From an uncultured Bacilli bacterium (GTDB lineage: Bacteria; Bacillota_I; Bacilli_A; RF39; UBA660), in contig CANQAO010000002.1 of the NCBI GenBank assembly GCA_947589375.1, forward strand, positions 1-28,566: a stretch of 28,566 nt of DNA. Reading direction: 5' to 3'. Positions 16,454-25,662 of the stretch are shown piece by piece. The position numbers and the translations under genes are program-made. The notes under the pieces are model-generated. The model searched no databases. It saw only the letters and a program-made list of their open reading frames with translations, and was not told the origin of the DNA. Numbering within the stretch: the first letter of the stretch is position 1; each line of letters starts with the position of its first letter.

Positions 16454-17314
16454 TCACCCCAAATATATTAAACTAATTAAAACTATAACGTATATAGTTC
16501 CAAGGAGCATTAAAATCTTATCGTGCGAAATTACTTCTATTGGATCGCCATAGCTATTACCTTCAATATCCATCGAATATTTCATCATAATTATCATTAC
16601 AATTGGTACAGTCCATATGAGTAAATTACTAGTATTTATAATCGTATTTACATCAACAGCCCAAAGTGAATAAAAGACAATGGTAACGGCTAAAAACATA
16701 TACATGTTTTTGTCTAAAAATTCTTTATTATAATATTTTAAAACTTCTCTAGAATTACTACCATTCTTTTGAATTTCATTACGTCTTTTACCTAAACTTA
16801 AATAGAATGAAATAGTTAAAATGGTTAAAATAAGCCAGTTGGATAAAGTTATATCTAAAGATATGCCTCCGTATAAAACCCTAATAACAAAGCCTGAGAC
16901 TAATATTATAATATCTAATAAAGGAATATTTTTAAGTCCAAAACTATAACCAATATTTAAAACGAAATACAAAAGTAATAAGAGTGTTCCAGGATTAAAT
17001 AATAAATCAAAACTATATAGTAAAACTAATACTATGAAAAATAGTAATACTGCCAAAATAGTGGCATCTATAACGGAAACTTTACCACTGGCTATTGGTC
17101 TTTTACATTTTATCGGATGTTTTTTATCACTTTCTCTATCGTTTATATCATTTATTATATAAATAATACTTGATGTAAGTGAAAAAGATATAAACATAAC
17201 TAAAAGTTTTAATAATACATCATCATTAAATAGGATGCCGCCAAAAAAGGCCGGTAAGAAAATTAGAACATTTTTTAAATAATGCTTTATTCTCATTAAT
17301 TTTAAATACTTCAC
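16454..17314 (-). CDS. UbiA-family polyprenyl-phosphate phosphoribosyltransferase
   Basis: The 286-residue protein has about nine membrane segments. The first aspartate-rich motif is NDINDRESD (N55, D56, D59, D63), followed by HPIKCKRPIASGKVS. The second region is YSFGLKNIPLLDIIILVSGFVIRV (D134; about 123-146), and LGKRRNE lies near 174-180. These match the decaprenyl-phosphate phosphoribosyltransferase branch (Rv3806c-like) rather than quinone or haem branches. That branch makes polyprenyl-phosphate-phosphoribose from PRPP, the precursor of lipid-linked ribose or arabinose. The start is a GTG overlapping the upstream TGA (GTGA), with GAGG 6 bases before it. No DprE1/DprE2-like epimerase or phosphatase is nearby, so the final pentose is open. 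Confidence 0.85.
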   Translation of the reverse strand: MKYLKLMRIKHYLKNVLIFLPAFFGGILFNDDVLLKLLVMFISFSLTSSIIYIINDINDRESDKKHPIKCKRPIASGKVSVIDATILAVLLFFIVLVLLYSFDLLFNPGTLLLLLYFVLNIGYSFGLKNIPLLDIIILVSGFVIRVLYGGISLDITLSNWLILTILTISFYLSLGKRRNEIQKNGSNSREVLKYYNKEFLDKNMYMFLAVTIVFYSLWAVDVNTIINTSNLLIWTVPIVMIIMMKYSMDIEGNSYGDPIEVISHDKILMLLGTIYVIVLISLIYLG

Positions 17315-18978
17315 TTTTTAACCTCACATTCGATTTTGCCAAGATATATTTCTTTTTTGTCTTTTAAATTTTGGACTATTTTATAGTTGATTTTATAATC
17401 TTTTAAATTAAATAATGCCCCACTAAAATTGTCAATTTCAAGTTTTATATTTAAAGTTTTACCTCTATTTGCTTCTAAATTCATTCTAGTTTGTCCACTA
17501 ATAGGTAGTTTATTTATAAGCATAGGCTTAGTTGTATAATAAAGATTAGCCATCGTTAAAATTAGTAAAACAATACCGAAGCATGATACCAAATAATGTT
17601 TATTTTTAAGTAATATAAATATTGCCATTAAAGGAATAAAATACATTTGCGGATAATATCTAGCCCACCAGCTTTCACCAATGATAAATAAACCTAATAT
17701 GATAATAGCAAATGGAATACCTAACATAATTAAATCATCATATTCCTTTTTCACGATTAAAATTATAAAATATACAATTATAATTAACAAAGCAATAATT
17801 AAGATGCCACTAAAGTAAACTCCATGCCCACCTATTCGTATATCTTCGGTTATCTGCGTTTGTTCATAATAAGTTTTGATAAAAGGTCTCTTTAGTCTTG
17901 GTTCACTATGATTAAATTTCCCAATATTTTCACTGTAACTAAAGATGGCATAGAAATTTTTCTCAATCGGACTTTTAGTGTCAAAAGATTCTGGCTGAAG
18001 TCCTGTCATAATATCTTTTTTATCTTTACCAATTAGTGGATATAACGGATTATGATGAACAACAACATTTCTCACATAGGAATTGCTGCCAACAATAAAT
18101 AGACTTACAAATAAAATTATAATAAATTTTAAAGTCAAATGTAAAAGCTCTTTATACTCTTTACTTTTTAGTTTTTTAATTAAATAAACTATATAATAAC
18201 CTAAACAGAATAACCCGGCATAAAGTAATCCACTAAATTTAAGATTGATTATAATAATTAAAAGGCAGCCGATAACCCAAAAATATTCACGATCATTTTC
18301 TTTAATTACCAAATACATATATATTATCAAAAGTAATAATATAAATCCTAAAAAGCCATCTAAATATAATGAAAATATCTGCTCCCAAATAATTGGCAAG
18401 GTACATGCCGCGATTGGCATTAAAATCGTTAGTAGCTTATTTTTATAATATTTGTTGACTAAATATGCAATAATGAAAAATACAATAAATAATATTAAGA
18501 TATTAAATACTTTAGCGGTTTCAATATTATTAGTTATTTTATAAATTGAAGCGCCAATGATCCATGATGCTTTAGGATAATTTTCCGTCCAAATGGAATG
18601 ATGAGCATCATAATCAATCGTTTTACCGAAGCTTTTGGCACTACTATAGATGGGATTCCAACCTTCCTTAAGCATTCCAATAGCTTCCTTATGATAGGCA
18701 TTACCATCATAAGAGGTATCCATTATTCTGCCGCATAATGTAAGAGATACTATAAAGATAACGATTACTAAAAGCACCGAAATTAAAATATATTTATAAT
18801 TTTCTTTTTTGATAAAATATAATTCAATCAATGATAAAACAAAAGCTATGGGCAAATGAAAATAACTGATAGATAAATGGCATAAGAATAAAACTGACGT
18901 TATTATTAAAACATTAGCCATCGTAAATAGCATTATCAGTGCTGCATTATAGAAAGATTTTAAAATTTTATCAAACAT
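17311..18978 (-). CDS. Large membrane glycosyltransferase, GT-C type (PMT/GT39-like)
   Basis: The protein has 555 residues from the ATG at 18978, with AGGTGG just ahead; a GTG start at 18987 would sit inside that site. There are about 12 hydrophobic segments. The first large outside loop has RIMDTSYDGNAYHKEAI and GWNPIY (the Asp of MDTSYD is the probable catalytic acid), then HHSIWTENYPKASWIIG. This resembles GT-C glycosyltransferases of the PMT/ArnT type that use polyprenyl-phosphate sugars. The C-terminal 80 residues form a soluble outside domain. It overlaps the UbiA-type gene by 4 bases (GTGA), which makes it the leading candidate user of that enzyme's lipid-linked pentose; this pairing is an inference. 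Confidence 0.72.
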   Translation of the reverse strand: MFDKILKSFYNAALIMLFTMANVLIITSVLFLCHLSISYFHLPIAFVLSLIELYFIKKENYKYILISVLLVIVIFIVSLTLCGRIMDTSYDGNAYHKEAIGMLKEGWNPIYSSAKSFGKTIDYDAHHSIWTENYPKASWIIGASIYKITNNIETAKVFNILILFIVFFIIAYLVNKYYKNKLLTILMPIAACTLPIIWEQIFSLYLDGFLGFILLLLIIYMYLVIKENDREYFWVIGCLLIIIINLKFSGLLYAGLFCLGYYIVYLIKKLKSKEYKELLHLTLKFIIILFVSLFIVGSNSYVRNVVVHHNPLYPLIGKDKKDIMTGLQPESFDTKSPIEKNFYAIFSYSENIGKFNHSEPRLKRPFIKTYYEQTQITEDIRIGGHGVYFSGILIIALLIIIVYFIILIVKKEYDDLIMLGIPFAIIILGLFIIGESWWARYYPQMYFIPLMAIFILLKNKHYLVSCFGIVLLILTMANLYYTTKPMLINKLPISGQTRMNLEANRGKTLNIKLEIDNFSGALFNLKDYKINYKIVQNLKDKKEIYLGKIECEVKK

Positions 18979-18992
18979 TATTCCCACCTACA

Positions 18993-19952
18993 CTAATTCA
19001 TTTTGTTTTTCTCAAACTTATAAATAATTTTAGCCATAAATTTATTAAAATGTTTTAAATATAAATTTTTAGCATTTTTTTTATTTAAATATTTGTTTTG
19101 TTTATAATTTGGAAATTCACTTTTCACTTTATTTATGGCCGTTATAGTAGCCTCTTCATATTTTTGTTTATCTTTTGTTTTAGCCATTCTTTTAATAAAT
19201 GTTCCAAATAAATATCTGACATAAGAGTATTCTAACTCTTGTTTATATTTTTCATATAAATTATTTTCCTTGTAGTAAACGATTATATTATCAAGAATTG
19301 TTAACATATCATATAATTTTTCATTATAGGTATAAGTAATTGATCCTTCGCCTTGGGTATAATTACAAAAAGCTTTATCGATAGCACCGATGGAATTTAT
19401 TTTGGGAAATAACTTAAATAGAAATTCAATGTCTTCATACCATAGTTTTTCAGGAAATAAAGTATCCTTGACAATATTTTTTTTAATAATTTTATTCCAG
19501 ATTACGGCATATGAATAAATCATATCTTCTTTTATGTCAGCTTTGGAAAATTTATCTTTAACGATACCAGAACTTATATATTTTTTATTGTTTGGATACA
19601 AAATGTTCGTATCACAGACAACCATATCAAAATCTTTTTCTTTGGCTTTTTGATACATTTCTTCATACATAGCTATATCTATTGTATCATCGCTATCTAA
19701 AAAGCCGATATATTCACCAGTTGCTTTTTTGATGCCGGCATTCCTAGCCCCACCGGGACCACTATTTTTTTGATCAATGATGATGATTTTATCATTATAT
19801 TGTTTTAAGATATCCAAAGAATTATCCGTACTACCATCATTGACAAAAATAAGTTCAATATCCTCTAAAGTTTGATTTAATAGACTTTGGATAGTTTTTT
19901 CTAAAGATTTTTCACTATTATATACAGGTATAATGACACTAACTTTTATCAT
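18993..19952 (-). CDS. GT2-family glycosyltransferase
   Basis: The protein has 319 residues from the ATG at 19952 (AGGAAGGA ahead); a longer in-frame reading to 19994 overlaps the polymerase gene more and is rejected. It is a GT-A fold with VSVIIPVYN, FVNDGSTDNS (near 36-45) and GFLDSDD (D86/D88/D89), then GPGGARNAG and a WYEDIEFLF acceptor-side segment. It has no membrane helices. It transfers a sugar from a nucleotide donor to the lipid-linked repeat unit. The protein overlaps the end of the polymerase gene by 14 bases, suggesting coupling. The sugar is unknown. Confidence 0.9.
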   Translation of the reverse strand: MIKVSVIIPVYNSEKSLEKTIQSLLNQTLEDIELIFVNDGSTDNSLDILKQYNDKIIIIDQKNSGPGGARNAGIKKATGEYIGFLDSDDTIDIAMYEEMYQKAKEKDFDMVVCDTNILYPNNKKYISSGIVKDKFSKADIKEDMIYSYAVIWNKIIKKNIVKDTLFPEKLWYEDIEFLFKLFPKINSIGAIDKAFCNYTQGEGSITYTYNEKLYDMLTILDNIIVYYKENNLYEKYKQELEYSYVRYLFGTFIKRMAKTKDKQKYEEATITAINKVKSEFPNYKQNKYLNKKNAKNLYLKHFNKFMAKIIYKFEKNKMN

Positions 19953-21405
19953 TTTCTTTTTCCTTCCTACTATCATATAATAAGTAACCAGCAATAAAGC
20001 CTAAATATAAGGAAATAATGAGTTCGTCGATTATATGACCACTAAGATATGAAATGCCAAGCGGAAGGATTAAAGCTGCTAAAATAACCGCATCAAATAA
20101 GACAAATTTTTTCTTTTTTATTTTTTGGAACATAAAGTATAAAGCAATTAATAGATAAGGGCATAAAAAGATAATGATTCCAAATACTCCAATGGTATAA
20201 TAATGAACAACAAAATCTTGTTCTAAATACAAATAAGCATTGATAAACCTACTATAACCAAGTCCAAAGAAGATAGTGCCTACATTTTCGTAAGTTTTAG
20301 CCACATCTTGAGTAATTAATTTTTGCGAATTTCTATTGCCCACTCTTTTTTCTGGTGAAACTTTTTCAGCGACCTTAACCCAAAAATCACGATGTTCTTT
20401 ATAAGGATAAATCTCTTTATAGAAAGCTGGATGGGTGCCTGAATATTTCATTTTTTCTTCTAGATCCTCGTTGGTGTTTAAAGATTGCATTTTTTTATCA
20501 TCTGCATCAGAATAACCAGTTCCCGTATTAACAATTGGGGCTTTTATCATTAAAACAGCACCTAAAGCTAAAATGAGTAATAGCAAGCCAAATTTTTTCC
20601 ATTCAAATTTATTGGTTTTAAACACAAAACTATAAATCAAATATAGTACAATCATCATGATAAGTATTAAAAACCAGCCATAAGAAGCAACTCTGGTTCC
20701 TAGCATTATCATGGCAAATAATGTTAATGAAGTAGTAATAACACGCCATTTCGTAATCTTGTCACATAATGAATATAAACAAATCGTAAATAAAATAAAC
20801 ATCAGACCACTTATTTGATTGGCTGAATTAAACCATCCTTTTGAGGCTAAATCATATGGAATATATCCTTTATTAGAAAACCATGCAAAGAAATTAGCTT
20901 TAATAAAGCCTCCGCCATAAGAAGCACAAGCAATATTAAGAAAATTAAGCCCTATAATAATAAACGATGTAATGAAGGCCACAATGACAAATAACTTAAT
21001 TATTTCTTCTTTAGTTGGTTTTAATTTATAGGTAATTAGAATAATAGCTATGGGCAGTAACATTCTAATTATATAAAAAAGTTCGGTCGTTATACTATAT
21101 TTAAAAGTAGCATAGTCACTATTATCAATTGTGCCTGCCACAAAATGATGAGCAAGGACATAAGCTAATAAAATGCCACCATATATACCAATAATCTTTA
21201 AATTTTTAATGTTTTTCTTGTTAAAAAATATTAAAATAAATAGAAAGGCAACTATCAACATTCTAATAATAGTTGTCGGTGAAAAATGAAATAACTTTAT
21301 TATTTCATCAGTATATAGAAGATAACAATCTAATATTGGCTGAATTATCAAAAAGATAAAGAAAACCTTTCTAAGTAATTTTTCATCTTGCAATTTTTTC
21401 ATCAT
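19939..21405 (-). CDS. O-antigen ligase/Wzy-like polymerase
   Basis: This 488-residue membrane protein has about 12 segments and one large outside loop (about 295-380) with many charged residues. Before the loop come KGWFNSANQISGLMF and LGTRVASYGWF, which resemble the Wzy/WaaL (O-antigen ligase-like) superfamily. The loop and the Arg after a Gly-Thr are usual for polymerases that join lipid-linked repeat units outside the membrane. Two adjacent ATGs (21405 and 21402) follow AAAGGAG; the second has the better spacing. It overlaps the upstream GT4 gene by 23 bases. It is the likely polymerase partner of the Wzx-type flippase at 4722-6260. A ligase role cannot be excluded. Confidence 0.75.
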   Translation of the reverse strand: MMKKLQDEKLLRKVFFIFLIIQPILDCYLLYTDEIIKLFHFSPTTIIRMLIVAFLFILIFFNKKNIKNLKIIGIYGGILLAYVLAHHFVAGTIDNSDYATFKYSITTELFYIIRMLLPIAIILITYKLKPTKEEIIKLFVIVAFITSFIIIGLNFLNIACASYGGGFIKANFFAWFSNKGYIPYDLASKGWFNSANQISGLMFILFTICLYSLCDKITKWRVITTSLTLFAMIMLGTRVASYGWFLILIMMIVLYLIYSFVFKTNKFEWKKFGLLLLILALGAVLMIKAPIVNTGTGYSDADDKKMQSLNTNEDLEEKMKYSGTHPAFYKEIYPYKEHRDFWVKVAEKVSPEKRVGNRNSQKLITQDVAKTYENVGTIFFGLGYSRFINAYLYLEQDFVVHYYTIGVFGIIIFLCPYLLIALYFMFQKIKKKKFVLFDAVILAALILPLGISYLSGHIIDELIISLYLGFIAGYLLYDSRKEKENDKS

Positions 21406-22558
21406 AACACTCCTTTAACTTATTTTTGATTTTTAAAATAATTGCACTTGAATTGTAAGTATAATTTTGTAAATGATTTTTTAAATTTATAAGTTTTTCT
21501 TTGTCCTCAATAATTTCTTTTAGGCCATAATAAAGACCATTTTCTGAATTATCTACAACGATACCATTATAACCATTTTTTATAATTGTGTCCATAGCGG
21601 CTGTTTGTGTCGCTAAAACTGGCGTATGTAAAATCATCGCTTCTAAAGCTACCAAACCAAATGATTCATAGATAGATGGCAAAACAAGTAAGTCGGCTTT
21701 TTTTATTTCTTTATAAGGATTTTGAACCATTCCATAAAAATTAACATCTAATTGTAATTCTTGTTTTAAAGCTAGTAATTTAGCTTTCTCTTCGCCATCA
21801 CCTAAAATGTTAATATTTAAGTTTTGATCTAAATTATCATCTTTAAGTCTTTTGATTACTTGTAAAAAGCGATCATAACCTTTTACCGGATGCATTCTAC
21901 CTACCAAAATAACATTTATTTTGTTATTATCATATTTAATAGTCGGTTCCTCTTTACTAGCAGCAATAATTGCCTTATCATCTATTATATTAGGTATCAC
22001 ATTAATATTGTGAATATTATATAATTTTTCAAAAGACACTTTTACACCATTAGATACCGCTATAAAATGATTAAACTTTGGTAAAATTCTTTTGAATAAT
22101 TTATCATAGTTCCTATTAGGATTACAATTTTTATATTCATATTGAAGCCAGTGAATTTTCTGTTTACTATTGCCAAAAATGGTAAATAAGGCGGTAAAGC
22201 CATCTTTAAAGGCAATTTCCACATCATAATTTTTAGTTAGTAATTTTTTTCTTTCTTTTTGAATCCTTTTTTCAATAAAACCAAATTTCATATCAAATAT
22301 AAGTCTTAATTTCGCCCAAACAAGTGATGGTTTTAAACTTTTTAAAGCTTGCTTTAAAGTTATATCCACACCCTTAAAATATTTTGAACCATAAATTATA
22401 TTAACCTTATCAGTAACTAATCTATCACCATTATTGTGAAGTACAAGAACATCGGTATTAAAATCATCAAAAGCTCCTAACTTGATTAAATTTTCAAGTA
22501 AAATCGAAGTCCCGCCCATTTGCCTTTCATCAGTTACAATTAGTAAATTTGGTTTCAT
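21383..22558 (-). CDS. GT4-family glycosyltransferase
   Basis: The 391-residue protein has the two-domain GT-B layout. The N-terminal half opens LLIVTDERQMGGTSILLENL with the Gly-rich acceptor-side loop. The linker AVSNGVKVSF lies near 167-176, and NVILVGRMHPVKGYDRF near 215-231 starts the C-terminal donor half. The E-x7-E motif is E298-SFGLVAL-E306. It is a retaining enzyme of the cytoplasmic face that adds a hexose to the lipid-linked unit. GGTGGTGA lies before the ATG, and the gene follows the GT2 gene by 17 bases. It overlaps the polymerase gene downstream. Confidence 0.92.
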   Translation of the reverse strand: MKPNLLIVTDERQMGGTSILLENLIKLGAFDDFNTDVLVLHNNGDRLVTDKVNIIYGSKYFKGVDITLKQALKSLKPSLVWAKLRLIFDMKFGFIEKRIQKERKKLLTKNYDVEIAFKDGFTALFTIFGNSKQKIHWLQYEYKNCNPNRNYDKLFKRILPKFNHFIAVSNGVKVSFEKLYNIHNINVIPNIIDDKAIIAASKEEPTIKYDNNKINVILVGRMHPVKGYDRFLQVIKRLKDDNLDQNLNINILGDGEEKAKLLALKQELQLDVNFYGMVQNPYKEIKKADLLVLPSIYESFGLVALEAMILHTPVLATQTAAMDTIIKNGYNGIVVDNSENGLYYGLKEIIEDKEKLINLKNHLQNYTYNSSAIILKIKNKLKECYDEKIAR

Positions 22559-22575
22559 TTAAATCACCACCATTT

Positions 22576-23517
22576 TTATTTTTTTAATAGACTTATTAAT
22601 TTGAATTTTTCTTTAAATAAAAGATTACACATTATACGATATTTAAGTGTTTGCTTTCTATAATATTTATTTTGCCTCCATTTTGGAAATTTATTTTTCA
22701 TAATTTGATTTATTTTTTTTATTTGATCATATTTTTTAAATTCTAAAAAGCGCAATCCCCCATCATGAAGCAAATGATAAATATATAAATATTCAAGTTC
22801 TGGCTCATATAACTGATACGCACTATTATTTTTAAAAACTTTAAGTAAATTTTCCATGGCCATAAAAATTTCTTCTAATTTAGCAGAATATTCAAGTTGT
22901 TTCATTGTTGAACCTTCACGAATTACATAATAATATAGTTTATCTTGAATATAAATTGTTTTTTTGGAAAAAAGCGTATATGAAGGGACAACTGCAATAT
23001 CTTCATAAGCTTTTAAATGCGGGAAATACAAATTATTATCTTTGATAATATTCGTCCTAATTAATTTAAAACAAGGCCCTGGATTATTGATAATAAATGT
23101 TTTATTATCATTATCTCCTAAAGTTTTTTTATTACTATCATTAGTGACGACATTATCGATAACTAAATAATTATTGAAACATACAATATCAGCATTTTCA
23201 TGTGTAGCTTTTTCATAGGCAATTTTTAAAGTATCTTTGTCAATATAATCATCACTATCTACGAACATTATATAATCCCCTTGAGCTTCTTTTATGCCTA
23301 AATTACGAGCTAAAGCTTGCCCTTCATTTTTCTTATTTAAAAGCTTAATTTTGGGACTATCATATTTTTTAATTAAATTGGCACTTTTATCAGTACTACC
23401 ATCATTAATCATTATAATCTCATAGTCATCAAATGATTGATTCACTAGGCTATCTAAACATTTAGGCAAATATTCTTCGGTGTTGTAAACTGGTACAATT
23501 ATACTAATTTTTGTCAT
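22576..23517 (-). CDS. GT2-family glycosyltransferase
   Basis: The 313-residue protein is a GT-A enzyme with ISIIVPVYN, INDGSTDKS (38-45) and FVDSDDYID (D87/D89/D90), then a KAYEDIAVVPSY segment on the acceptor side. It has no membrane segments; the basic C terminus (KYYRKQTLKYR) may touch the membrane. It is one of three GT2 proteins in the operon, and resembles its upstream neighbour in layout (about 310 residues, EDxxV after the donor domain). It probably adds one sugar of the repeat unit. Spacing to the upstream gene is 15 bases. Confidence 0.9.
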   Translation of the reverse strand: MTKISIIVPVYNTEEYLPKCLDSLVNQSFDDYEIIMINDGSTDKSANLIKKYDSPKIKLLNKKNEGQALARNLGIKEAQGDYIMFVDSDDYIDKDTLKIAYEKATHENADIVCFNNYLVIDNVVTNDSNKKTLGDNDNKTFIINNPGPCFKLIRTNIIKDNNLYFPHLKAYEDIAVVPSYTLFSKKTIYIQDKLYYYVIREGSTMKQLEYSAKLEEIFMAMENLLKVFKNNSAYQLYEPELEYLYIYHLLHDGGLRFLEFKKYDQIKKINQIMKNKFPKWRQNKYYRKQTLKYRIMCNLLFKEKFKLISLLKK

Positions 23518-23532
23518 TGTTTCCCTCCCATC

Positions 23533-24462
23533 CTACTTTACAAACCATTTGTATACTGATGGCATATACTTAAATAAATAATATTTTAAATAGTTTTTTA
23601 ATTTAAAATAGCCTTTAAAATATGATACTGGTAAAAATTTGTCTTTTAAATACTTTTTTAATTTCTTGTCTTTAGTTCGGTAATAGTTATATTTTATAAA
23701 ATGATTATAATCACGGCATGCTTCAAATTTCAAATGGTTAAGACCTTTCTCTTCAAAAAACACAATACGTTCTTCTAAAGCTTCTAAACCATCTAATCTT
23801 TTTTCAGTAAATTCACCGCCCATAATACTACTGGTTCTTTGTAAATAATAATATAATGGGCTTTTGATAAATACGACTTTTTTGGCCTTATCATATAAAT
23901 GATGAATCACAAATTCGTCTTCATTGATTTTGCCTTTAGGATATCTAATAGTGGAAAATAAATTTCTTTTATAAAGCTTACCCCAAGCTGTACGCATTGC
24001 TACAGCTTCATTTTTAGTATATAAGTGTTCTAAAGCTTGAGTAGATGTCATTACTATTTCACCATTAATAGTTTGTTCCTTTGCTGCTTCATTTTCGTTA
24101 AATTTTAAATAATTACTAACGGCAATATCAGCATGATGTTTTTGAATAGTATTATAAAGAATTTCACAATATTTTAAAGAAACATAATCATCACTATCGA
24201 TAAAAGTAATATACTCTCCCCTAGCTATTTCAATACCTTTATTTCGGGCATCAGATAAACCACCATTTTCTTTATGGATAACTTTAATTCTTTTATCTTT
24301 TTTGGCGTACTCATCACAAATATGTCCTGAATTATCAGGACTTCCATCATCAACTAAAATAATTTCCAAATCGTTATAAGTTTGGTTTATTAAACTATCT
24401 ATACATTTAGATAAATATTTTTCTACTTTATAAACCGGAACAACAATACTAATTTTCGGCAT
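23533..24462 (-). CDS. GT2-family glycosyltransferase, first gene of the operon
   Basis: The protein has 309 residues from the ATG at 24462, which has AAGGAG with 7 bases of spacing; a longer in-frame reading to 24516 would run through the promoter. It shows ISIVVPVYK, LVDDGSPDNSG (37-46), NGGLSDARNKG and FIDSDDY (D89/D91/D92), with INEDEF later. This pattern is common in capsule and teichoic-acid-decorating GT2 enzymes that use UDP-Glc, UDP-Gal or UDP-GlcNAc. There are no transmembrane segments, so it is not a GtrB-type polyprenyl-phosphate glucose synthase. Confidence 0.9.
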   Translation of the reverse strand: MPKISIVVPVYKVEKYLSKCIDSLINQTYNDLEIILVDDGSPDNSGHICDEYAKKDKRIKVIHKENGGLSDARNKGIEIARGEYITFIDSDDYVSLKYCEILYNTIQKHHADIAVSNYLKFNENEAAKEQTINGEIVMTSTQALEHLYTKNEAVAMRTAWGKLYKRNLFSTIRYPKGKINEDEFVIHHLYDKAKKVVFIKSPLYYYLQRTSSIMGGEFTEKRLDGLEALEERIVFFEEKGLNHLKFEACRDYNHFIKYNYYRTKDKKLKKYLKDKFLPVSYFKGYFKLKNYLKYYLFKYMPSVYKWFVK

Positions 24463-24487
24463 TTTATCTCTCCTTATATCTTTTATT

Positions 24488-24516
24488 ATTATAACATTAT
24501 AGCTATTAAAAAACAA
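24488..24516 (-). promoter_or_regulatory. Promoter of the ten-gene glycan operon
   Basis: Minus-strand TTGTTT (24511-24516) and TATAAT (24488-24493) are 17 bases apart, with TG one base before the -10. A second TATAAT lies 9 bases upstream. It is 26 bases ahead of the first ATG and just past the terminator of the preceding unit. Confidence 0.7.
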
Positions 24517-24560
24517 GCAATTAAACTCTTATTTGCTTAGAAAACTTATATCCTTTAACC

Positions 24561-24590
24561 TAAAAACGTTCTTATCAAAATAAGAACGTT
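24561..24590 (-). terminator. Strong terminator between units 1 and 2
   Basis: A perfect 11-base stem (AACGTTCTTAT with ATAAGAACGTT, 24565-24590) around a 4-base loop is followed on the minus strand by a T-run (five T). It begins 12 bases after the stop of the acyltransferase gene. The other strand also has an A/T-rich flank, but there is no plus-strand gene to end. Confidence 0.88.
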
Positions 24591-24602
24591 ATAAAACAAA
24601 TA

Positions 24603-25649
24603 TTAACATAAATATTTAGAAATAATTGGGATCTTTTTGATAAGATATATTATGATAAATGAAATCATAAAAACTAAAATTACGATTAAAGGAATTGATA
24701 ATATAGAATTGCAAATAGATATATCAATACCATAGTTTACCATAATATTTAAAACCAATATATGAATTAAATAAATTCCAAACGTAGCAGGCGCTACTAC
24801 TTTAATAATGCTTTTTAATTTATTCGAAACTAAACCAATTAAATTGGAATATTTAAAGAATAAGAAAATTCCAACCGCTTCTAGTACAGTAAAAATCACA
24901 AATGAGCCATAGAACGCTTCACTTAATTGGCCTAATTTATTCGACATTAAATAAGTAAATATTGTACAGCCTATAAAACTTAAAATAGCAAATGTATAAT
25001 AACGTTTTTGACCTTTAAATTTATTACTGTTATATAAATAATAACCTAAAAGATAATAACTATAATATTGTAGAATAAAATCTAAAGGGAATTTTAAAAT
25101 AAAAGTTGCGATTATATTCTGTTTTGGAATAAATTCCATGCCAACAATTGTTTTTAAAATAGCGGCAAAAAGGAATAAGAAAAAACCATATTCTAACAAT
25201 TTAGAATCATTATCTTTAACTATTTTTCTTAAAAATGGTGTGATTAGATATAAAATACATAACATTGGTAAATACCATAAATGAAAATAGCCTTGTACTG
25301 TATGATTAATAATAAAACTTATACTATTCCAATTTAAAGAATGATCCATTTTCATATCTATAAAACTATATACAGCATAAACAATACACCATATAATATA
25401 TATTATTAGTATTCTCAAAATATATTTTGAGAATATCTCTTTATAAGAGATATTTTTCGAAAGCAAAAAGGCTCCAGAAATCATGACAAATAAAGGCACA
25501 GCTGATCTTACTAAACTATCATATATATTCCCTATGTTCCAGTTAAACGAACCGACATCAGCAAGCATGCCAAAGGCCGATACATGAATAAATACCACCA
25601 TTAAGCAAGCAAAAATACGCAATAAATCAATACGATAATCTCTTTCCAT
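24603..25649 (-). CDS. Acyltransferase-3 family membrane O-acyltransferase (second of two)
   Basis: The protein has 348 residues from the ATG at 25649, with AGGTGA 6 bases before it; a GTG at 25658 lies inside that site. It has about ten membrane segments and the family start RDYRIDLLRIFACLMVVFIH with R11 and H22 (R-x10-H), then VRSAVPLFVMISGAFLLS and a central HLWYLPMLCILYLITPF. This layout is closest to the WecH/OatA-like membrane acyltransferases that acetylate surface glycans. It differs clearly from the other acyltransferase-3 at 13888-14919, so the two probably act on different sugars. It ends a three-gene unit just ahead of a terminator. Confidence 0.9.
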   Translation of the reverse strand: MERDYRIDLLRIFACLMVVFIHVSAFGMLADVGSFNWNIGNIYDSLVRSAVPLFVMISGAFLLSKNISYKEIFSKYILRILIIYIIWCIVYAVYSFIDMKMDHSLNWNSISFIINHTVQGYFHLWYLPMLCILYLITPFLRKIVKDNDSKLLEYGFFLFLFAAILKTIVGMEFIPKQNIIATFILKFPLDFILQYYSYYLLGYYLYNSNKFKGQKRYYTFAILSFIGCTIFTYLMSNKLGQLSEAFYGSFVIFTVLEAVGIFLFFKYSNLIGLVSNKLKSIIKVVAPATFGIYLIHILVLNIMVNYGIDISICNSILSIPLIVILVFMISFIIIYLIKKIPIISKYLC

Positions 25650-25662
25650 TGGTATCACCTTT

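Noticed and set aside
18245..18448. Plus-strand 67-codon frame inside the GT-C gene
   Set aside because: Antisense shadow of hydrophobic codons, without a ribosome site.
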